From NCBI RefSeq assembly GCF_001941345.1, contig NZ_CP009251.1, positions 2,666,001-2,730,000 on the forward strand: DNA of 64,000 nucleotides, given 5' to 3'. The stretch is from Corynebacterium stationis. Lineage in GTDB: Bacteria > Actinomycetota > Actinomycetes > Mycobacteriales > Mycobacteriaceae. The notes below the pieces were generated by a model. That model saw only the letters and a list, made by a program, of their open reading frames with translations, was not told the origin of the DNA and made no database searches. A program made the translations under genes and the position numbers. Positions within the stretch are counted from its first letter, which is position 1; every line of letters starts with the position of its first letter. Of the stretch, positions 55,363 to 64,000 are shown piece after piece.

Positions 55363-55989
55363 TTATCCTTTAGCTCGAATCGAAAAGAATCCATCTTCCG
55401 CTTCGAAAACCTCAAACGGTGAACGAAACTTTTCGCGCCAATTCTCATCAAATTTTGTCAGAATGTCTTCAGGGTCAGCATGTCCACTTGCAGCTTCAAA
55501 TACCAAATCAACTCGCTTCGTAGAGTAAAGGTCGATCGGGGTAATTGGAACCTCATCAAGTATCGGCATTTCAAACCAAGAGGCCACATCCGCGACAAGA
55601 TAATTTTCCTGAACAATTTCGACTGCAGCATTCACAGATGCCAAATCCCGACGACTATCTGCCGACACTTTTTGCCCCTTACGCCACTTCCGAACCGCCG
55701 GAACAGAAACTCCAGTTAGCTGTGCGATATGACGCCACGCAAAGCCCAATTCAGACAGAGACGATAACAATTCTAACGCTGGTTTCTTCGCTTTTTCTGA
55801 GCCGAGTACACGCCACTCCCTAACCTGAGAATCAGAGTGTAACTTCTCTGCATCACTGTTGACTGCCTTTGCACGCGCACGAAGAAATCCTGCATCTTCA
55901 GTTTGACCTCGAACCTGCCCGAACAAATCAATTTCTTTCGACCCGAAAATATCTCCAGGACGCTCTTGGGCTTGTTGTCTAGTATTCAT
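55363..55989 (-). CDS. Xre-type helix-turn-helix protein (MbcA/ParS-like antitoxin pattern)
   Basis: This is a 208-residue protein. After a polar N-terminal stretch comes an HTH ('FAWRHIAQLTGVSVPAVRKW', about residues 83-102). The C-terminal half ('WFEMPILDEVPITPIDLYST', then 'ASGHADPEDILTKFDENW') resembles the toxin-binding domain of Xre/MbcA/ParS antitoxins. ATG 55989 follows AGGAGG by nine bases and overlaps the TIGR04255 gene by 11 bases. Likely role: DNA-binding regulator or antitoxin of this cassette; inferred. Confidence 0.65.
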   Translation of the reverse strand: MNTRQQAQERPGDIFGSKEIDLFGQVRGQTEDAGFLRARAKAVNSDAEKLHSDSQVREWRVLGSEKAKKPALELLSSLSELGFAWRHIAQLTGVSVPAVRKWRKGQKVSADSRRDLASVNAAVEIVQENYLVADVASWFEMPILDEVPITPIDLYSTKRVDLVFEAASGHADPEDILTKFDENWREKFRSPFEVFEAEDGFFSIRAKG

Positions 55990-56809
55990 TATTCAGAACC
56001 TCCTGACGTAGCTTATCCGTGATCAACAATTCAAATATTTCTCGTATAGGTTCATGTGCCCTATCAATAATCTCTAGTAGAGAGTCCAGATCGGAATTTG
56101 TTCCAACCGTTTTCTCAATAGCTAGATCAAGTAGAAAAAAGGGGCCCGGGGTAGGAAGCTCACGACGAAAATCATCAGAACCGGTGAACGCAAATCCTTC
56201 TAAGGCTCCATATCTCATATGAAGAAAGGTATCTTCGGCGATTTGATAGGCTACCGAATTTTGCTTGACACCTCCGTCCAAGATCAATGAAGAAACTTCG
56301 TCTATTTCTCGAACCAGGCTGTCTTTCACCCAATCGGACCACACGATTGAATCACCTTCAGATGGTGACGGGACACGAATTTCATCCAAGTACCTTAGTC
56401 CCACTCGGTTAACCACACGAACGCTTAAAGTTTCCATAACGGCGGCTACCGAATTCTTTACTAATTCGCGAAGATTTTCATACCCAGCATAATCAGTCAA
56501 TTCGAAAGACAACGAGACATCGATCCCCCGATCTACAGGATGAGGAGCTTGCCGGATTGAAAAATGCGTTCTTTTATCCCTGCTCGACCATCTCCAAGAA
56601 ACTACTTTATCTAGGTCAGGTTCGGCTTCCTCTGCCACATTGAAAGAAACACTGTAACCAGGAAGCTCGGCACGCTCAGGAAGCCGATTTTTGAGGCGAC
56701 CCGAAATTAGATTGACTGCCTGCAGGGTGAGGGCTTCATCAGTCTCTAAATCGATTTCCAACGCAACCAGCACAATTGGGGCATTTGGGTATACGTTTTT
56801 AGTTTCCAT
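55979..56809 (-). CDS. TIGR04255 family protein
   Basis: This 276-residue protein fits the sporadically distributed TIGR04255 family: an N-terminal 'YPNAPIVLVALEIDL', a central 'VVNRVGLRYLDEIRVP' (about residues 133-148), then 'FFLLDLAIE' and a C-terminal helix 'DRAHEPIREIFELLITDKLR'. The function of the family is unknown. It is first of three overlapping or adjacent genes. The ATG lies only a few bases after a TACACT hexamer, so the transcript may be leaderless. Base composition looks lower in GC than the catabolic genes. Confidence 0.75.
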   Translation of the reverse strand: METKNVYPNAPIVLVALEIDLETDEALTLQAVNLISGRLKNRLPERAELPGYSVSFNVAEEAEPDLDKVVSWRWSSRDKRTHFSIRQAPHPVDRGIDVSLSFELTDYAGYENLRELVKNSVAAVMETLSVRVVNRVGLRYLDEIRVPSPSEGDSIVWSDWVKDSLVREIDEVSSLILDGGVKQNSVAYQIAEDTFLHMRYGALEGFAFTGSDDFRRELPTPGPFFLLDLAIEKTVGTNSDLDSLLEIIDRAHEPIREIFELLITDKLRQEVLNNEY

Positions 56810-56814
56810 ACTGC

Positions 56815-56846
56815 AAGTGTAACTTAAAGAGAACCAAAAGTGTTAC
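56815..56846. promoter_or_regulatory. Direct repeats at the cassette promoter
   Basis: AAGTGTAAC (56815-56823) and AAGTGTTAC (56838-56846) are near-identical and start 23 bases apart, immediately upstream of the TIGR04255 gene. They are candidate sites for autoregulation by the Xre-type protein. Confidence 0.4.
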
Positions 56847-56957
56847 CGAAATTCGCTGCTATTTCGGCTAGTTGAATGCGGTAACTTGTTCGCAAATTAA
56901 CAAATTTCAATTCCGCATCAGGTTGGTTATTAGTGCCAATTGTTCAATTCAAGCTCC

Positions 56958-58250
56958 TCACTCAACAAGGTCTGTAAGTAGCGGGGTATCCCGCAGAGGA
57001 GCACACAGAAAAATCAGCACAGTAGCCACCACGGCTACTACAGTCAGTATCGCCATGCTGCTGGTAACGCCCCACTGGTCGAATCCAAAGCCAGCAAAGA
57101 AGATGCCCATTCGCATAAGAAAAATACCGGGCGCAGTAGAAGCCGTGGTCACAGCACCCATCTTGCTTTCCGGTGTCACTGCAACTGTATAGGCACCGAT
57201 CACTGAATTGAAGGACGCCAAAGGCAATCCGTCGATAAACAACACGACAATGGTTGCAACGACATTATGATTGGCCACGGTCAACAGGAGGAGTCCGCCG
57301 CTAAAAAACGCCAGGGCTAATGAGCCAAGACGGCCAAGAGGGATTCTCTAAGTTAAAACTCCAGCAAAGAAGGACCCAACGATAACTCCGAGACCAAAGC
57401 TCGCTGAGGTTCACCCGATAATGAAAGCGCTGCTTCCGGAAGCTTGGAAAGACTGAATTAGCAACAGAATGAAAGCCGACATGGGAATATTGGCAACCGC
57501 CGGCATCATAGTAATTCCGCGTAACCCAGAGTGACTAGATACTAACCGAAACCCATCTACAGCTGCCCTGATGATGGATCAAGAGTTCTCACCATCTTCT
57601 TCGGTGCTTGCACAATTGCGGGAAACCAATGTCTTGGAAGGAACCAAAATGCTAGCTAGGCCATGGGCAACACCTTGCACGATTACGGCAACCTGCGGAC
57701 CGAAAGCAGAAAGAAAACCGGCGAAAGGCCCGCCGAGAACCTCAGCGGCGGATTCACATCCATGAGCAACCGCATTGGCACTACCCAAGTCATTCGGTGC
57801 CACGATCTGTCTGATCCGGCTCTCCTCACTTGGCATATCAAATGCACCGAGTGCTGCAGTAAAAATGACGAGAACGGCAATTAACCAGATTGAAGAACCG
57901 CCGAAAGTTAGCAATCCTGCGATCACGAACCAGACTATCGCTTGGGTCAATGCCACAACGCGCAAAACCCGCGAAGCATGCAAACGGTCATTCACTGCCC
58001 CAGACAGCAGACTAAGAAGGACTAAAGCTCCAGTTCCTAACCTCGAAACCAGACCGATGAGCGTCGGGTTTCCGGTTACGTCAAAGATGAGCAGTGGAAC
58101 AACAACCGCCGCCATTGCATACCCAGTCTGATTGAGCGCCATCGCGCCCACCAGGCGTTGATAGCCAGGAACTCTCGTCAACTGGGCATAGCTCGAAACT
58201 TCAGCGACTTCATACGGTTCTTTGGTAATGAACTATCTTTCCATAGTCAT
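56958..58250 (-). pseudogene. MFS exporter gene inactivated by four in-frame stops
   Basis: One minus-strand frame from an ATG at 58250 to 56958 (about 430 codons) encodes a 12-helix MFS protein of the enterobactin-exporter-like group. It has 'GYQRLVGAMALNQTGYAMAA' at helix 1 and 'VSRLGTGALVLLSLLSGAVNDRL'-type sequence after it (read in parts). Stops interrupt it at 58233-58235 (TAG), 57579-57581 (TGA), 57411-57413 (TGA) and 57348-57350 (TAG). No frameshift is needed. All four fit C-to-T changes of CAG or CGA codons. It lies between the TIGR04255 cassette and the restriction-modification gene. Confidence 0.85.
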
Positions 58251-58335
58251 TTCTCACCCGAACTGAGGTGGGCACAGGACTGGCTGCGCCTCGAATTTCA
58301 GAGAAAACGCAGATTGGTACCGTAAACTAACCTCC

Positions 58336-61300
58336 GTGACTTCCTTATTTTCTATCGCCTGCGCATCCCTAGCGTCTTCCCTGCACAACATTGATCGGGA
58401 GCTAGAACGTGATAAACGCACCAGCCCGGAAGACCAGCTAAAAACTCCTATCTCCACATTCTTCACGGAACTAGGAAAACAACGCACCCGCAAAATCAAC
58501 GTCATTACCGAACATCGCCAGGTTGCAGGCGACAACGTACAAGGCGTGCGCCTAGACCTCGGGATAAAAGACGGCTACGGCCGACTGGTAGGCCATATTG
58601 AGCTAAAAGCGCCAGGTAAATCTGCCAACCCTTATCGCCATGCAGGTTGGTCTAAGCACGATAAGAAGCAGTGGGAACGGCTAGAAAACCACACCAACCT
58701 GATTTACACCAACGGTTGGGAATGGACTCTGCTGCGTCATGGGTCTGATCGGCCTATCGCTCACGTTATTTTGACCCCGGATAAAGACAATGAACTGCCC
58801 GAAGACCAGGTACAACACTTATCGAACCTGCTAGACCAGTTCTTATCATGGCGGCCTACCTCGCCCTCGACTCCTAAAGGACTGGCAACCCAGCTCGCAC
58901 CGCTAACGCGCCTGCTGCGCGACTCGGTTATCGAAGTCATTACCGATAGCACCGAAGATGCCTTAGACAAGCTCTATGCCAGTTGGAAACAAGACCTCAT
59001 GCCGGGTGCAACCAAGGAAGACTTTGCGGACAGTTTCGCCCAAACCTTTACCTACGCCCTGCTGCTGGCACGTATTGAATCTGACGTCGATTCCACCAAG
59101 TTCCACGCAAAAGACATAACCCCTGGCCTAAAACGCAACGGCCACAGGCTTATCGGCGCGGTGTTGGAGCTGATGTCGCAGGAACGCAACCGCGAACTGG
59201 TTGAGGGGCCGGTTGCGCTGTTGGAAGCGACGATTGGTGCGGTGGATACGGAGAAGTTTACTTCCGAAGCAGACCCCTGGCTGTACTTCTATGAACACTT
59301 CCTCGCAGCCTATGACCCGAAAATGCGCGCCGATGCAGGTGTCTATTACACCCCTGTTGAGGTAGTGAAAACGCAGGTTCGACTGTTGGACGAGGTGCTG
59401 AAAACTCGGTTTGGTCGCCCAGATGGGCTGGGGGATGAAGCAACTACGATACTTGATAATGCGACCGGCACAGCCACCTATCCTCTTGAAGTTGCACGTC
59501 ACGTCATAGAAAATGCGGCATCGAAACAAGATGCAGCGCGTAGTCTTGCTAAGCGTCTCTATGCTTTTGAGCTACTAATGGGGCCGTACGCAGTGGCCCA
59601 CATGCGTTTGACGCAAATGCTGGAAGATACCGGCATTGAGTTAGGTAAAGACGGTGTGCAAGTATTCCTTACGAACGCATTGACTGACCCAGGAGATGTT
59701 TCCGGCGACAACCAACAAATATCCCTCTGGGAAGTTATGGAGGATATCAACGAAGAAAACCGCCGTGCAGGGCTTGTTAAAAATGAGCGAACACCAATAA
59801 AAGTGCTCCTGGGAACCCCCCTTATGATCGCGGCTCCCGCTCGAAAACCCTCGGAGCTGGGTCAACCTCATACAAAAACGTCATCTTGGAAGAAAACAAC
59901 GGTAATCGACCTCTGCTTGATGACTTCATTGAGCCATTAAAAGTGCGGGGGCTGGGTGGGCAAGCTAAAAACCTCTACAATTCCTACGTTTACTTCATAC
60001 GCTGGGCTATCTGGAAAGCGTGCGAACAGCGCAAAAATGAAACCGGCGTAGTCAGCTACATCACCAGTTCTTCCTATCTACGCGGCCCAGGCTTTGCTGG
60101 GATGCGGGAATACATGCGGCGTGTGTTCGACGAAGTATGGATCATTGACTTGGGTGGCGAGGGACGAGGTGCGCGCCCGGAAGAAAACGTCTTTAATATC
60201 CGAACGCCTGTAGCGATTTTTGTTGGAATCCAACACCCCAACACATCAACCGGCAAACCTAAACGCCATACCGACCGCATGAAACAGCAAGCAAAGGTTT
60301 ATTACCAGCGCATATACGGAACAGAATTGGAGAAGCTGAGTGCTGTTGGCGAGGTAGATGTTCCAGAAAGCGATGATAAATGGACTCAGCTTTCCAACGG
60401 AGACTGGACAGACAAATTCGTACCTTCTAGCGCGGCGGCACTATCTGATGGGGTTCCACTCGACCTCGTATTTCCATGGAGCCATTCGGGAGTTCAATTC
60501 AAGAGGAAATGGCCTATTGGTGCTTCAATTGACGTGCTGGAAAAGCGTTGGAAGCGCTTGCAGGAAGCTCCAAGTAGGGAAGAGATGGCAGTGCTGTTTC
60601 GCCAGACAAGTCAAAAGCATTTAGAAGCGAAAGGGGAAAATCTGCTGTCGTTGCTGCCCGTTGATGCGCTGATTCAGGACTGCCATATGCTTGCACCAGT
60701 TCGTTATGGATATCGTAGTTTTGACCGGCAATATACTCTCCCCGATAGCAGAATAAATGACCGCCCTCGCCCGCAACTGTGGGATAGCTGTAGTGATGAC
60801 CAGCTGTTTTTGGTGACGCTTACATCTACGACGTTGGGTGATGGCCCTGCTGTGACGTTGAGTCCTTATGTCCCAGACATGGACTTCTTTCGTGGGTCTT
60901 TTGGTGCGAAAAGTGTGCACCCGCTGTATCGCAGCGCGGGCACGTCGCAGCCGAATATTTCTGCCAGCCTGCGTGCGGCATTAAATGATGCTTATGGCCG
61001 TGAGGTTGAACCGTTTGAGATTGCTGCCTACGTGGTGGGCTTGTTGGGAACGTCTGCCTATACTGAGCGGTTTGCGGATGAACTTGCGGAATCAGTCGCG
61101 CATGTCCCGTTTACTGCCGATGCTGACCTGTTTGCTGAGGTGGTCGATTTTGGCCGCAGCATCATCTTTGAACAAACCTGGGGCGAGCGCGGAGCAAAAC
61201 TAAACCAGTTCGGCCAGCCGGTTGGTCAGCGTTTTAGAGGTGCGGCAACGATTGCTGTACCCGCCCCAGAAAGTGATTACCCGGAGTCTTGGTCGTACGA

Positions 61301-61670
61301 TGCGGACAGTCAGCAGCTGTTTGTTGGCGGTGGCAGGTTCGATAACGTATCCCCTGCCGTTGCTAACTTCGAGGTATCCGGCATGAGTGTTGTCGGTTCC
61401 TGGTTGGGCTACCGGATGAAAACACCTGCCGGTAAATCCTCTTCCCCACTCGATAAAATCCAGGCCGACACTTGGCAACATGATGGCGAGCTTTTAGAAC
61501 TGTTGTGGCAGTTAGAGTTCATGGTCAACGCGGAGTCACTCGGTGCTGAGCTAATAGACAAAGTAGTGACAGGGAAAATAATTTCACCATCTACACTGGG
61601 CGTTCCTACTGATGTGGAAAGGAAGGCACCAGCGAAGAAAAAGCCTGGTGAGCTGACCCTAGAGGGGTAG
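58336..61670 (+). pseudogene. Type IIG/ISP-like restriction-modification gene, frameshifted at NPPY
   Basis: Two overlapping frames (58336-59940 and 59886-61670) make one protein of about 1,111 residues once a single base is restored. The N-terminal PD-(D/E)xK nuclease has 'RLDLGIKDGYGRL' and 'GHIELKAPGK' (about residues 71-94). The methyltransferase has 'AGVYYTPVEVV', SAM motif I 'ILDNATGTATYPL' and motif IV, which reads NPPY only after switching frame at 59811-59820 (GGGAACCCCC). The second part holds the rest of the methylase and a target-recognition region. The GTG start lacks a ribosome site and follows a TAAACT hexamer, so it may be leaderless. As read, the enzyme should be inactive. 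Confidence 0.8.
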
Positions 61671-61801
61671 TTAAATGGGCAAGCCCCGCAGCCGGGGGGG
61701 GTTTGACGGGGCTTGCGGGCAAACGTACAGTGCGATTTTACTACCATGGACGGCACACAGGGACGCCGTCTAACGCCAGGTTCTAGCCACCCAGTACTTC
61801 C
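61671..61801. other. Non-coding stretch with hairpins and a G8 tract
   Basis: GCAAGCCCCG (61679-61688) pairs with CGGGGCTTGC (61707-61716) just past the restriction-modification stop, probably its terminator. The loop contains a run of eight G (61694-61701). A second hairpin GACGGC/GCCGTC (61749-61770) lies downstream of the leuS remnant on the minus strand and may be the old leuS terminator. Confidence 0.5.
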
Positions 61802-61912
61802 CTACTTCACGACGAGGTTGTCAGGCGACCAAGTACGTAAATCTTCTTGACCACGGTCTTGCTTTCGGTAAGCGCGACGATCTTTTCATCGCTAAGCCCT
61901 GCGTCCGAAACC
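61802..61912 (-). pseudogene. Remnant of the leuS 3' end
   Basis: The minus strand encodes about 30 codons that match the C terminus of leucyl-tRNA synthetase: 'LSDEKIVALTESKTVVKKIY' then V-L-G-R-L. The sequence that follows would read VNLVVK and stop (TAG at 61802-61804) if one damaged position near 61820 (GT replaced by A) were repaired. Only this tail is present; upstream codons do not continue as LeuS. It is a decayed fragment, since leuS is essential and must be intact elsewhere. It may mark a recombination or integration boundary. Confidence 0.7.
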
Positions 61913-62021
61913 GTTCAACCTCCGCGAAACATCGAAGGTCTGACATTTTATTCCGGGAACCAAAACGTAGGCATGTACATTGATTACATTGGCAAGGGTG
62001 CAATCTGGACGGAGAGCAATG

Positions 62022-64000
62022 ATGCAAGTTCATAGCAGTCAGCAAATCGGGGCTACTGGTGAAACATTCACCAAGTATCAGTTCGAGAAAATGCAATGGG
62101 GGCCAGTGCCCATCGGTCAACATGACAATGGGACAGATCTTCTCGTACAGATTCGTGACGAGCAAAGAGTAGAGACCGGAGCGATTCTCGGAGTACAAGT
62201 CAAAACAGGATCATATTTCTTCTCAGAGCCATATGCCAAGGACGGGGAGACAGGGTGGGTTTTCCGAGTAGATACAAAACACCGCGACTATTGGGTTGAG
62301 CACTATTGTCCTCACATCATAGTAATCGTCAACGCAGAAAAAGAGATCGCATACTGGGAGAAGATAACCCCAGAAACTACTATCTCAACTGGGAAAGAGT
62401 GGAAGATATTAATCCCCGCTCACCAAACGTTAGAACAGCACAGCAAAGATAAGATTTTGCACTACGGGGTCTCAGGAAGTAAGAAGTCTAATTGGGAAGG
62501 GACGGCGTGGGGAGGAAAAAGCAGACTGCGCGAAGAGGATCAGCTACGAGCAGCATTCCTGACGCCACGACTACTTGCTCCCCACGAAAACGAAGGAAGA
62601 GCACCCGACGACTATCTAGAGGCCATTGCGAGCATATTGTGTGGACGCACCGGATTAATAGCGAGGCACGGAAATCGAGGTGAAAAGTGGTTAATCGAAA
62701 ATAATCAAGAAGCAACTCAATTGCTAGGGGGAATTTACCATGCAGTCAAGAATATGTTTGAGAGTGCCGACACTGAAGACTTGCATAAGCTCGAAGATCA
62801 AAACATACCGAATGACCAGGCTGCTGGGCTAGCGATTTGCCGATCCGTTGCTTACCGCGAAGCCGGACAATATGTAGATGCAAAATCGGTGTTAAAAACT
62901 GCACTCTTCTCGCCACGGGACTTCTCTGACGGGGATCTCGCCTGGCTGCTTGCACATTACGCAGGCGTTGAAGCGGAACTTGGGAACCATATTGAATCAA
63001 GAAAGTGCTGGGAGGCGGTGTTCGCTCTATGTACATGGACACGACCAGATCCCACCATACGCGCTCTAATGGCGACGACGGTCAGTGCGCTACTTTCCGT
63101 CCACAATCGTATTTACGGAGAGCCCGTGGATTTAAAAGAGGCATTAAACACCATGGACAACCAGGCCTATCTTTGGGTGGCACAGTTAGAAAACCGCGGA
63201 CTGGCGCAAAATCTTACCCTCGCAGCAAAACGAGAATTACACGATCGTTCAATTTCATTTGGCGCTAATGACATAAGCTATATAACACTTCGGGCAGCAA
63301 GCCTGGTGAGAGGATTTTTCGGTGATTTTAGTCAATGGCGCTACACAACACGCCTATTAATTTTCCACTTAGTAGTCACCTATGGCGGCAAAGCCATGAT
63401 CGAAGCATCAGCTCGCTGGGCAAGACAATGTCTGCCCGCTAATGAATTGCGCCAGTTCTTTTTGCTTTCGCTCGAGCATGGAGTACATGATCCGTTAGTA
63501 CAGTTCGTCCGCGAATTCGATCCAAATAAGATGACTGTTTCCTCAGTGACAACTGATCTTGCGTTAGTTGGTGAAGCAGCTGATTATCTCGATCAGAAGG
63601 AGGCTTCAAACCTCGCTCGCTGGGCCTGCGATGAGATCGAATCTGATTATCCGACACTGACACGTCTCGATAGCCTTGCTGGAACATCTTTCGGCATTCA
63701 GAAGCTGCTGGCTGATCTTTATCCATGTTCTGATACTAAGACTCAGAATCTTCTTCGTGAGCATCTACTTCGTCAGCTTCCGGTTGAAGGTGGAATGGCT
63801 GGAAGACACTATTCAACACTCTTGCGAGTTATAAACCCAGATGAATGGTCCCCAACTGACATCACAAAAATCACGAAGGCTCGTACCGAATGCGACCATA
63901 CTTTTCGCCACACAATAGAGAGTATATTCTGGGACCGAGATATCGAAACTCGCGATGATCTTAAGAACCGCATGCAAACCGGCGATGTTTCAGCATATCT
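62022..64000 (+). CDS. Large DUF4365-like protein, 3' end outside window
   Basis: The frame is open from ATG 62022 (seven bases after GGAG; ATG 62019 is also possible) to the window edge, about 659 codons. The first 140 residues look like a DUF4365/PD-(D/E)xK nuclease-type domain: 'GATGETFTKYQFEK', 'GQHDNGTDLLVQIRDEQR', 'ILGVQVKTGSYFF' (Asp, then Gln-x-Lys) and 'HRDYWVEHYCPHIIVIVN'. The rest is long and helical, with no repeat I can name. It follows the broken restriction-modification gene and the leuS remnant. A defence role is inferred from neighbours and from the domain's usual company. Confidence 0.7.
   Translation, partial: MQVHSSQQIGATGETFTKYQFEKMQWGPVPIGQHDNGTDLLVQIRDEQRVETGAILGVQVKTGSYFFSEPYAKDGETGWVFRVDTKHRDYWVEHYCPHIIVIVNAEKEIAYWEKITPETTISTGKEWKILIPAHQTLEQHSKDKILHYGVSGSKKSNWEGTAWGGKSRLREEDQLRAAFLTPRLLAPHENEGRAPDDYLEAIASILCGRTGLIARHGNRGEKWLIENNQEATQLLGGIYHAVKNMFESADTEDLHKLEDQNIPNDQAAGLAICRSVAYREAGQYVDAKSVLKTALFSPRDFSDGDLAWLLAHYAGVEAELGNHIESRKCWEAVFALCTWTRPDPTIRALMATTVSALLSVHNRIYGEPVDLKEALNTMDNQAYLWVAQLENRGLAQNLTLAAKRELHDRSISFGANDISYITLRAASLVRGFFGDFSQWRYTTRLLIFHLVVTYGGKAMIEASARWARQCLPANELRQFFLLSLEHGVHDPLVQFVREFDPNKMTVSSVTTDLALVGEAADYLDQKEASNLARWACDEIESDYPTLTRLDSLAGTSFGIQKLLADLYPCSDTKTQNLLREHLLRQLPVEGGMAGRHYSTLLRVINPDEWSPTDITKITKARTECDHTFRHTIESIFWDRDIETRDDLKNRMQTGDVSAY

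Noticed and set aside
61694..61701. Run of eight G, a possible phase-variable tract
   Set aside because: It lies in the loop of a hairpin after the restriction-modification stop, outside any coding frame, so length changes would not switch a gene.
61847..62035. Short plus-strand frame before the DUF4365-like gene
   Set aside because: It overlaps the leuS fragment and the ribosome site of the next gene and has no ribosome site of its own.
61821..62198. Minus-strand open frame of about 125 codons
   Set aside because: It covers the leuS remnant in a different frame and runs antisense into the DUF4365-like gene; the protein has no sensible composition.

Overview
The window reads as chromosomal DNA of a Corynebacterium. 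Family resemblance and gene order point to the C. casei / C. ammoniagenes / C. stationis side of the genus; this is inferred, not tested. Supporting signs are the dnaB-rplI-ssb-rpsF-ponA-ino1 order, an HrtBA-ChrSA haem exporter with its two-component system, a methyltransferase/FAD-oxidoreductase pair of the tuberculostearic-acid type, and the corynebacterial layout of the pca, ben and cat genes.

Layout. 1-9.1 kb is a conserved core: the 5' part of dnaB, the rpsF-ssb-rplI operon, ponA, ino1, a MarR regulator, a tandem universal stress protein and small membrane proteins. The 457-bp gap between dnaB and rplI holds six DnaA-box-like 9-mers. 9.1-14.1 kb carries trhO, a DUF1846 protein, a Nei-type glycosylase and a bifunctional NAD(P)H-hydrate repair enzyme. 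14.1-17.7 kb is hrtBA divergent from chrSA, with a perfect palindrome between them. 17.8-20.7 kb is the FAD oxidoreductase plus cyclopropane/methyl-branching synthase pair, followed by vanZ.

21.3-35.8 kb is a complete phenylacetate degradation cluster. paaK and an MHS transporter lie on the minus strand, with a TetR regulator (paaR-like). On the plus strand are a PaaI thioesterase, paaABCDE, paaG, paaJ, paaF, paaH and paaZ, and a second thioesterase lies antisense. Three 22-bp sites resembling the corynebacterial PaaR operator sit in the three intergenic regions. 36-38.6 kb holds a GMC oxidoreductase and an unknown protein. 38.7-54.6 kb completes the beta-ketoadipate pathway: an AAHS transporter, pcaIJ divergent from pcaR-pcaF-pcaD, benABCD with a LAL regulator (benR), and catABC. 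Phenylacetate (via PaaJ) and benzoate (via catechol, CatABC, PcaD, PcaIJ and PcaF) both end in beta-ketoadipyl-CoA, so the cluster forms a funnel to succinyl-CoA and acetyl-CoA. No pcaHGBC genes for protocatechuate are present.

54.6-64 kb is an accessory region. It contains a three-gene cassette (TIGR04255 protein, Xre-type HTH protein and an unrecognised protein), an MFS gene dead through four in-frame stops, a type IIG/ISP-like restriction-modification gene broken by a single-base frameshift exactly at its NPPY catalytic motif, a decayed 3' end of leuS, and the start of a long protein with a DUF4365-like nuclease domain that runs off the window. The TIGR04255/Xre cassette and the DUF4365-like protein are the best candidates here for an undescribed (possibly defensive) system. 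I saw no tRNA, rRNA, CRISPR array, integrase or intact insertion sequence.
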